From positions 11,359,766-11,423,765 of the forward strand of contig OY992540.1 in NCBI GenBank assembly GCA_963921195.1: 64,000 nucleotides of DNA, in the 5' to 3' direction. Positions 55,817-64,000 of the stretch are shown here, in pieces; position 1 is the stretch's first letter, and every line of letters starts with the position of its first letter. The notes below the pieces were generated by a model. It saw only the letters and a program-made list of their open reading frames with translations, was not told the DNA's origin and ran no database searches. Origin of the DNA: Pegoplata infirma. Its lineage: Eukaryota > Arthropoda > Insecta > Diptera > Anthomyiidae. The position numbers and the translations under genes were made by a program.

Positions 55817-57854
55817 TATGGGGCATTCCAAGCCAAATCACTCACTTTTAGACCCGACCCCTTTCAATTTATTTTATTTTTGGATATGTTTTAGTTCTTA
55901 TTAAATGCAACTTGGACACCAATTTTCAGCCTTTTATTTCAAGATGGTGTAGAGTAATCAATTTTTCAAAATGGCGATTTTTTCAAAAAAATCAAAAAAT
56001 TTAAATTTTTAATTAATTTTGACCAGTTAAAAATATAGATATCTTAAAAAAAGTTGGACAACGTTTTGTTGGTATTAAAATGTAGTTTTAGAAAAAAAAT
56101 ATGAAAAAATTATTCGAAGTAATTATCACTTATTTTTTGACGTTTAAAAATTAAAATGGACTTTTTGAAAAAGTCCGAAACCTTCGATTTTTTTGTTAAA
56201 ACCCATAAAAATTCTTCTCTAAATTACGCAACTTTTAAGCCATAATTCAAGATGTGATCACAATTCTTTCTATTTTTTTTCAAATTTTGAAAATTGCACC
56301 TTTTATGTTTTGACTCTGATATATTTTATATGGTGCTCCAAAAAAATTAAATTGGTAGATACTGACCCTAACTTACCCTAGATATATTCACTTCGATGTA
56401 AAAATACGCCTCACAAAAATTAAGAACGATCGGACATGGATAAGGTGTATCGCATGGGCCTTGAAATTTAGAAAACGGATTACAAGGAAAATATGAATTT
56501 TTTTAAGTTTTCTCAATTTTTTTGGTATTTTAAGTTAAGTTTTAATTTAAATGGTTACAGAATTCTAATACGGAGTAAAATGCCTCTCTAATAAGGTACC
56601 AAAAACTAAAATCGGTTCAAAATCAGCCAAGTTATTACAACTTCCCCAGGCATCTAAAGTATGGCAGACGACTTGATAAAGCAGTACAATCCGATTTTTG
56701 AAATTCATTGAAATTTTCTACTGTAATAACATTTTTTTATTCTTCAAGTTCAAATGTAATTAGATGACAAGTATTTTTCGTATTGTGTTTTGCTAACATG
56801 TTTTAAATTAATGCTAAAAATGCCTTCATTTTCAACAACCTTTTGAAAACTCTATTTTAAAAAATTTTTTTTTTGTTTGTTTTAAAATTTGGAAAAACCA
56901 AAAAAATATTACATTGAAATGTGAATAATGAAAAAATGTTATTACAGTAGAAAATGTCAATAAATTTAAAAAAAGGGACTCGTATTCTTTAATCAAGTGG
57001 TATGACACACGCTAGATGCCTGGGGAAGTTATAATAACTTAGCTGATTTTCAACCGATTTTAGTTGTTAGTACCTTATTAGAAAGGCATTTTACTCCACA
57101 TCATAATTCTGTAACCACTTGAATTAAAACTTAACTTGAAATACCAAAAAAAAATTTAAAACTGAAAAAAATTCATATTTTTCCTTGTAATCCGTTTTTT
57201 AAACTTCAAGGACCATGCTAAACGCCTTATCCATTTCCGATCGTCCTAAATTTTTGTGAGACGTATTTTTACCTCAAAATGAATATATCTAGGGTAAGTT
57301 AGGGTCAATATCTACCAATTTTTTTTTTTTTGGAGCACCATATAAAATAAATCAGAGCCAAAAAATAAAAGGTGCAATTTTAAAAATTAAAAAAAAAATA
57401 GAAAGAATTGTGATCACATCTCGAGTTTCAGCTTAAAAGTTGCGCAATTTAGAGTAGAATTTTTATAGTTTTTTACAAAAAAATCGAAGGTTTCGGACTT
57501 TTTCAAAAAGTCGATTTTGATTTTTAAACGTCAAAAAATAAGTGATAATTACTTCGAATAATTTTTTCATATTTTTTTTCTAAAACTACATTTAAATACC
57601 AACGAAACGTTGCCCGACTTTTTTTAAAATATCTATATTTTTTAATGGTCAAAATTAATTAAAAATTTCAATTTTTTAATTTTTTTGAGAAAATCGCCAT
57701 TTTGAAAAATTGATTACTCAACACCATCTTGATATAAAAGGCTGAAAATTGGTGTCCAAGTTGCATTTAATAAGTACTAAAACATATCCAAAAATAAAAT
57801 AAATCGAATGGGGTCGGGTCTAAAAGTGAGTGATTTGGCTTGGAATGCCCCATA
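55817..57854. mobile_element. Giant foldback TATGGGGCATTCC, probable TSD TGTA
   Basis: TATGGGGCATTCCAAGCC at the left with its inverse at the right; TGTA on both sides (55813-55816, 57855-57858). Arms of about 1 kb pair nearly throughout around a centre near 56835. The inner 300-400 bases of each arm (GAACCTTATTAGAAAGGC-, GGGGAAGTTATAATAACTT-type blocks) are related to the inner arms of 21223-23309 although the outer ends differ. Confidence 0.75.
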
Positions 57855-57883
57855 TGTATTTTGTATTTCAGTAAAAACAACTG

Positions 57884-58945
57884 AATAGTTCATGCGAATA
57901 AAGACGAATAGACCATTCGTAGAATTTTACAGGGGACAATAAAAACGCAGGAAACGGTTAAAAAATAATATTTTTGTCAACTTTTTGGTTTTAGCTTAAA
58001 GATTTAGGTCACATCTACCTATATACAAAATTTTAGTAAGGTATTCGAAATAGAACTTGCCAAAAATTGGACTTCAATTTTTTGCTTAAATGGAAAAAGG
58101 GCGAATATCCAAAAAAATGTATTGAAATTTGAATAAAAATGTGTTATTTTGCAGCAGATTTTGACTACATTTTCATGAGACTTGCAATACTTGACGAACT
58201 ATGGTTGGTATTTGTTTGTAACACTTTAAGGACTTCAAGGATACACTTTTTAAGGATTGCCAGGACATGCAAAAAAATTTTTTTTGTTAATTTTTTTTTT
58301 TATATTCCTGCCATTTGATGCAGTAGTAATTCTTTATGACACTAAATACATTTTTAGGAATTATAATATTAACCCTTGACTGCATATTACGACGTAACAT
58401 AAAAGGACATGAAAAAAACTTTGTTTTTTATTCCTGACATTGGATGCATTATTAACACTAAAAGTTTGTTTGTGCTAAGATCGTTTTTTTGTGTACAATT
58501 TCAAATTTTAGCTAATATCAATTTTAAACTCGCAGCTAAATAATTTTTTTTTTATATAATATTTTGTTAAGGATGGATATTCGCCCTTTTTGCTTTCCAC
58601 ACTTTAAAGTCTTATAACTCAAGAACGGTAAAATTTTTTGCCAATATAATAAGTGTGGTTTGTTCCTCGTAATGTTCTTTTAACGCATTGTTACCGAAAG
58701 TAAAATTTTTGTATGTTTTTGTGTTGTATTTAATCAAAATTGTGCGTTAGTTCACTCCCAATTTAAACAAAAATATAAAAATATACGAATTATTGCACTT
58801 TCAAAGTAATTTTTTTAGCCTTAAAAGTCAAAATTTCCCCAAAATTTCTGCATAGGATTGTAGGGCTCTGCTAATAAAATGCAATTATGCAAAAAAACGT
58901 GTTTGCGAAAAAGTGGTCTATTCGTCCTTATTCGCATGAACTATT
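57884..58945. mobile_element. AATAGTTCATGCGAATAA element
   Basis: Left AATAGTTCATGCGAATAAAG and ACGAATAGACCA; right, inverted, AATAGTTCATGCGAATAAGG and ACGAATAGACCA. CAACTG flanks both sides (57878-57883, 58946-58951), so a 6-bp duplication is possible. Superfamily unknown. Confidence 0.6.
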
Positions 58946-58951
58946 CAACTG

Positions 58952-59478
58952 TTAAAAACAACTGACATGAACAGTTGTAGCAATTTTTCAGAAAATGAAG
59001 CTCATCACAGACAACATTTTTGAATGGCATTACGAAGACTTATCGTTAGTTCTTTTGAGAATCACCCCGATTCTAAGGACTTTTTTTCCCAAGTTTTGAG
59101 AAAATCTCTCTCTCTCTCTTCCTTTAAAAAAAACTTCCAAATCATGAGCACATATTTTAAAAAAAAAACTTTTTTCCGATAGGAGAAACCTCCGATTTTG
59201 TGTCCATTTTTTCAAGATAAAAACCCGCAAATATCAATGACTTTACCTCATCCACATTATTTTTATTTGGACTCATCCAATTACAATTTCTTCCTAAAAA
59301 TATAGAAAATCTATCATCATGACCTTTTCCGTATAAAAACCCACTCAGATTCTCTGCGCTTTTTCTTATAAAGATTAATTTACGTTACGAAATTTTTTTT
59401 TCGGACTCACAAGCCCTAAGATTCCTAGACATTTTTAATAGAAAGTATTTCAGACTTAGCTTTTATAAAACTTCTCTA
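58952..59478. other. A/T-rich sequence inside the outer hAT
   Basis: Short (CT)n at 59107-59120; a 66-codon minus frame here has no recognisable domain. Confidence 0.4.
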
Positions 59479-60419
59479 CAGTGTTGCCAGAACTTGGTTA
59501 TCAAAAACGGCTAAATCCTTTTGAAAAAACGGCTAAAAAACGGCTAAAAATGGCTAAAAAAAGGCTAAAATATATATTTTACTTTTTAAGAAAAACTAAA
59601 GTAAATTCATACTTTGTACCGTTTTTGATACATATATTACAACCAGGAGATCTTTTGTTACTGTTTTGGCATATTTTAGGTAAAATGAAGAGTGTTCAGA
59701 ACACTTTTTTAATGATTTAAATATTTTATATTAAATTTTTTTTTAAAAATATATATACAAATTTTGACTACAAAAAATTTATTTCAGTAAAAATTTTTTT
59801 TTAGTTATTTTGGCTTAAAAAAACTTTACAACACGTGAATTCGAGGGGAAACTTTTTACCCTTGGGACTGTTTTCGCTGAAACCTGACCACAAGAATTCC
59901 AAAAATATATATGCCAAGATTCAGCAATCAGCCTTCAAGTTAAGTTTTGGACATTAGCGTATTTTTAAAAGACAGAGAAACGGGCATTGCTAGATCGTCT
60001 AAAATTTAGTATAATGTTTATGGTATGAATATGACAAAAATATACGTGATTTTATTACAGACAAGTGTTAATAAAAACTCAATTATATGAAAAATAATTA
60101 CCTACTAACAAAACAAACCAACATTTAAATTTTTTTTTTTAAATTTTCTCCTACATTTTTCAACTTAAACCTTTATAACAAATAGTATTAGAGTCTGTGA
60201 TTGATCGGTATAAACTTAAAACCCAACTAATTCTCTATTTTAATAAAATACACACTAAAAATTACTTTTTAACCGAAAACTCAAAAATGGCTAAAAAACT
60301 GCTAAAATGTTTTCGAAAATGGCTTAAAAAACGGCTAAGAGCTAAATGCCTTTTTCTCCGGCTGAACGAGTTCAAAAGGAGCTAAATCTAGCCGGAAAAT
60401 GGCTAAATTGGCAACACTG
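59479..60419. mobile_element. hAT-type element CAGTGTTGCCA, TSD YTTCTCTA
   Basis: CAGTGTTGCCAGAACTTGG at the left, TTGGCAACACTG at the right; CTTCTCTA (59471-59478) and GTTCTCTA (60420-60427) agree at seven of eight bases. Subterminal ACGGCTAAAA/ATGGCTAAA repeats at both ends. Related to 42257-43234. Frames of 62 and 79 codons come from the repeat words. Confidence 0.75.
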
Positions 60420-60624
60420 GTTCTCTAATAAATTATTTGATGGAAATAATAGTTTTAGTGAAGAATTTTTTAATAAAATAATTTTTTATGTGGAAATGTC
60501 TTAAAATCAGTACAATCAGTACATATTTTAAAAATTCAGTACAAATCAGTACAAGGTATTTTGATCAGTACACGTGACTTAAAATCAGTACATGTACTGG
60601 TCAAATAAGTACGAATGGTCAGCC

Positions 60625-61692
60625 TAGATATATCCCAATTTATCAAGTCCCAAAAAAAAAAATTTCAAAGTTTTAAAAATTACTTAAAACCTAAAAAAAG
60701 AATGAAATATTTGTCCCACTGTAAGAATAAATATTTTATTGAAAAAAAGAAAATAAAATTGACCCAAAAAAAATAAAAAAATATTTGTCCCACTGTAAGA
60801 ATAAATATTTTATTGAAAAAAAAAAAAAATAATTTTTATTGTACAAAAAAAACTTACAGTCGTAAAAAATTGTTCAACTAAAAAAGGATTTTCTAACATT
60901 ACAAGAAACATTTTTCTATTTTGTGGTTAACATTGTTAAGAGAATTTGAAAAATGTTTTTTTATTATGTTAAGGAATTTTTTCGTAAACTTTATTTGCTA
61001 TAAAACTCTTAAAATATTAGTTTAACACTTTGAATTAAAAATAAAGTGAGTAAGATTTCCTCCCAAAAAAATGTCCTTCTTATTGAGAAGATCCAGTAGG
61101 CTACTTCAATTTTGTTTCTTCACTTCCTTTCTTTTTTCTTGTGATTTGCTCCAATAATTATCCTTGACAATAACAATGGTTACTTGAGCTTTAAGGAGAC
61201 TTTTTAAACAAATTTTATTGTCTGGTTTGCAAAAATAATAATGAAAATGTTATTTTCATTATCTTATAGAAACTAAATGTTTTTGTTTAGAATAATTACT
61301 TGAAATTCTTAAAAAACAAATTTCTGTTATCCTTTTTTTCTTCCTTTTAGGTTTAATTTAAATAATTGCATTTTTGTAATTTCTTTCCATTTCTTTGCTT
61401 TGTTTTGTGTATTGTTAATGAATAATTGAGTAGGTTTTATAGGATTTTGATTTGGGTTGGGTTGTAATTAAATAATTAACTTTTAATTGTTTAATTTGAA
61501 ACAAATGACACATAAATCATTTAAAATGCAAAGAAAATTTAAATTGTAACCTTGAATTTATATTTGGTATGAATGATTACTTTACGATTTAAAAGGCCAG
61601 AAAAAAAAATTGTCTTCAGAGTTTTAAATCAGTTATCTGCTTAATTGCAGAAGTTGCATCCAAAGTTCATCGAGCCGTCTAGTGGCTAACAA
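60625..61692. other. Direct repeat pair, then unassigned sequence
   Basis: ATATTTGTCCCACTGTAAGA with ATAAATATTTTATTGAAAAA occurs twice, 77 bases apart (60707, 60781). The rest (60840-61690) looks single-copy, with no gene visible. Confidence 0.4.
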
Positions 61693-61849
61693 GTGAACTT
61701 TTTATCACGCTCTCCCTCATTCTATCCATTACACTGTGGGCCAGCATTCCTGAATTTGGCCATAAATAGACCGCTGAATTTATATGTCAAAAAAGTATTA
61801 CCTATGGGTGTTAAAGGATCGCTGATCACGATTTTGAAAAAAAAATCAA

Positions 61850-62315
61850 AGTTCAAAATGTCGGATCCAAAATGGCGGACATGATTTTTTTATTATTTGC
61901 TTATTGTATTTAATATAATCATTGTCGATGTATTTGGGGTCGTTAATAACGAATATGAGTTCATACTTTTAAAATTCAAAATGGCGGATCCAATATGGCG
62001 ACAAATTTAAATTTAAGATTATTTATATGTTGTCTGTTTTGGTCAAAAACTTCGATTTTATTGGTTTTACGGATGCTAAAACTGATTTCTGAATTGAAGA
62101 TTTGAAATTCAAAATGGCGGATATTCTTTTGTTATTTTTAACTAATTGTACTTAAATTAATATTTTCGATGTATTTAGGGTTGGCAATTACAAGTAAGAG
62201 CTCAAAATTTTTAAATTCAAAATGCCGGATCCAATATGGCGATAAATAAAATATTAAGTTAATTAAGCAAGATTTTTTGAAATCAAAATGGCGGATCCAA
62301 AATGTAGGACACAGC
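61850..62315 (+). repeat. AAAATGGCGGATCCAAAATGG repeats
   Basis: AAAATGGCGGATCC or a close variant at about 61854, 61980, 62112, 62220 and 62287, several followed by AATATGGCG or AAAATGGCGG. Also repeated: GTCGATGTATTTGGGG / TTCGATGTATTTAGGG. Units of about 70-130 bp. The core GCCAT (on the other strand) is the Pho/YY1 recognition core, so this could bind such factors, but the motif is short. Confidence 0.55.
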
Positions 62316-62599
62316 TTTTTAAAAAAAATTAGAATTTTTACATTCCTTAATTTTATATAAATCCTTCTTTTTGCTTTTATCAAACGATTTTAATAAAATA
62401 TTTCCCTTTTAAATGCGTCAAAAAGTTCATACATTCAGTGGCAAATTTAAGAGAGAACTTTTTTATTTCTAATAAGCATTTGCCATCCTAAATGTACAAA
62501 TAATGCTGCTAGCTAACAATTTCATAAAAAATATTTAAAATGATATCGCCAAAATGTGCCCGCTTAAATGCGTTCCCAGTTTTAATGTTAAGCACTAAA

Positions 62600-62945
62600 G
62601 ATGAACGCTGGTCACGTGAATTACGCGTAATCAAAAGTGATCGTAATTCAAATATTTTGTTCGTGAGTGATAAGTAAGTGAGACATTTTTTGCGTGAGTG
62701 AGTCGTAGTGAGTAGCATTTTTAGCGTGAGTCAAAATTATTTAATTGTGTTGTTTCAGTTTTATTTAAATAAAATATGATTAGCATGAGTCACGCGTGAG
62801 GGTACGTCACATATGAGTGGTGTATTGTTTACTCACGTAAATAGTGTGTAAGTGTGAGAAAAAAAAACAATTGAGTAAATTGTGTTTTTTTTTTGCGTGG
62901 GCGGGAGTTAACGTGAGTCAAAATTCACTCACGTTCCCATATCCA
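62600..62945. repeat. GTGAGT-rich block
   Basis: GCGTGAGTGAG, GTGAGTCAAAATT, GCGTGAGTCA and inverse GACTCACGC words throughout; related to 31630-31906. Ends TGGTCACGTGAATTACGCG and CACGTTCCCATATCCAG. No TSD found. Confidence 0.5.
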
Positions 62946-62991
62946 GTTATCACAGCAATATTGTCAAAGTGGGAAATTTTTTATTAGAAAT

Positions 62992-63489
62992 TAGTGTCCG
63001 ACCGAATATTCGGCTTCGGCCAAAAAGCACTATTCGGCCACTATTCGGCTTCGGCTACAATTTTGGCCGAATAGGCCGAATACCGAATAATTGTATAATA
63101 TTTGTGCTCACGTGTTGAAAAAACACTAAACTAACTTTGAATCACATTAGTAAGCCACAAAAACATTTTACTAAGTGTTTTTGCAACTAAAAACATTTTT
63201 TACATTCAAAAAAAAATTTCGGTCGAAAAAAATTAACACTCTAAAATATATTTTTTTACAAAAATGTCTAAAAAATTTGTTTGCTTAAAATAAAATCATT
63301 TTAGGAAACATTCTCATGCATTAGAGTATCCCGCCGCATCGAGTTTTATTTTTTTTTTTCTTGTTTGTACTACATAAATATATATATATTTTTTTTTAAA
63401 ATTCGGCTTCGGCTTCGGTTTGGCCGAATAGTGAAAATTTGGCCGAATATTCGGCTTCGGCCAAAAAAGGTGTATTCGGTCGGACACTA
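62992..63489. mobile_element. hAT-type MITE TAGTGTCCGACCGAATA, TSD TTAGAAAT
   Basis: TAGTGTCCGACCGAATATTC and its inverse, with identical TTAGAAAT on both sides (62984-62991, 63490-63497). Subterminal TTCGGCTTCGGC and GGCCGAATA repeats fill both ends (63000-63100, 63405-63480). Confidence 0.85.
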
Positions 63490-63497
63490 TTAGAAAT

Positions 63498-64000
63498 CAA
63501 TAGAAAAAAAATTTTGAAGTTCCATTTTAGGGCACTTCTAAACGCTATATTTTGGTTTATTGCCTCTATGTCAGAAGTTTATGAACAGTCGCACAAGATC
63601 GCAAAAATGTGAATAGAATACATTGTTAGAGACAGTTTGTCAATATCATTTGGACTTTTATGGACTTTGGTGTTTAAAAAAGGCTGATTTCAACAAACAT
63701 ATGAATTTCCATAATTTATTTAAAAACAAGTAAAAAAGTTAAATGATCACTCCACAACGTAAAAAAAGTTTACTTGAAAAAAAAAAAAAATTTTGAAAAA
63801 AAAAAATCCGCAAAAAAAAAAATACACAAAAAAATTCGGCGAATTTTTTTTTTTTTTTGTGATTAAAAAAATATGTTTGTACTTGTTTATATGCCATTCG
63901 GTGATCAATTCTGTTCACATGTGTCACCCAGCAGCCGAATTAAAGCATTTTGTATATTTAGGTTATGTTGAATGTACCAAAATTTTCGAGGTGTCCTTAC
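63498..64000. other. A/T-rich sequence at the window edge
   Basis: Contains ACAAGTAAAAAAGTTAAATG at 63727, which resembles the start of a mini-me end without its hairpin, and long A/T runs. No gene seen. Confidence 0.4.

Larger units (their letters stand above)
55672..60624. mobile_element. Second copy of the TAGGGTGACC / GTACTGAT hAT-like element, with nested insertions
   Basis: Left TAGGGTGACCATTTTTTCTC and CAAATCAGTACGCCTAC; right CAGTACATGTACTGGTC and GTACGAATGGTCAGCCTA. This is the element of 1350-2830 in reverse orientation. I could not find a matching 8-bp TSD (flanks GGAGACAA and GATATATC), so flanks may be altered or the ends may belong to two copies. Inside: 55817-57854, 57884-58945, 59479-60419. 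Confidence 0.55.

Noticed and set aside
1350..60624. One giant element between the GTACTGAT repeats at both sides of the window
   Set aside because: The left copy has its own right end and matching CCATAGAT duplication at 2831-2838, so these are two separate copies.
55672..60624. An 8-bp duplication for the second GTACTGAT copy
   Set aside because: Flanks GGAGACAA and GATATATC do not match in any register tried, so none is claimed.
1..64000. rRNA, complete tRNA, retroviral or LTR-retrotransposon genes, LINE reverse transcriptase
   Set aside because: Looked for long open frames, typical catalytic motifs and LTR pairs; none seen.

Overview
The window is extremely A/T-rich eukaryotic DNA with long homopolymer tracts and almost no coding sequence. 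Three things point to a higher dipteran, most likely a calyptrate fly of the blowfly / house fly type: copies of the mini-me / DINE-1 (INE-1) type repeat with their (GTCY)n stretch and ACTTTATGGGGTC block, very short introns of 61-64 bp in one fragment, and a fly-style CCAAAATG start context. The species call is an inference.

Gene content. The only intact host coding piece I can support is a first coding exon on the minus strand (17120-17230): 37 codons, a good start context, and a perfect GTGAGT donor. I find no second exon between 1 and 17119, so that stretch is read as the start of a very large first intron; 17231-17700 holds the leader or promoter. Two gene fragments sit inside transposons. 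One is a broken histone H1 5' end (46735-46940, with a shorter second copy at 46250-46353). The other is an exon-intron-exon-intron-exon string with short fly-like introns (43398-43800). Both lie inside elements of one family, with termini CACTCAAAAAA and TA target duplications, which suggests Pack-type gene capture. A decayed transposase-like frame lies at 37677-38130.

Everything else is a transposon landscape that can be parsed from terminal inverted repeats (TIRs) and target site duplications (TSDs). About fifteen elements have 8-bp or near-8-bp TSDs and TAG/CAG-type ends, as in the hAT superfamily; several are foldbacks with arms of about 0.2-1 kb. Others have TA, TTAA, TTA, TGTA or CAGCG duplications (mariner-like, piggyBac-like, Harbinger-like, unassigned and Transib-like).

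Layout. 1-17119: intron with a tRNA-like pol III module, a hAT (1350-2830), a mini-me copy split by a TA element (4527-6850), a simple-sequence palindrome block (7576-9090), TA elements (9731-10688, 11650-11894) and hATs (12772-13206, 14313-16392). 17120-17700: exon and leader. 17930-29725: mini-me copies, a 2.1-kb hAT foldback (21223-23309), a 16-bp minisatellite (24700-26235) split by a MITE, about 143-bp tandem repeats, and a small hAT foldback (28263-28637). 29735-45393: a Russian-doll nest at least six insertions deep. 45969-47255: the H1-carrying element. 48085-55180: a dispersed repeat cut by piggyBac-like and TA elements, then mini-me copies, two head to head. 55672-60624: a hAT-like element with three further insertions. 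60640-64000: small tandem repeats, GTGAGT-rich repeats and a final hAT (62992-63489).

The parts do not form a pathway. They record successive insertions around and upstream of one gene start. All assignments come from reading the sequence by eye; none has been aligned to a database.
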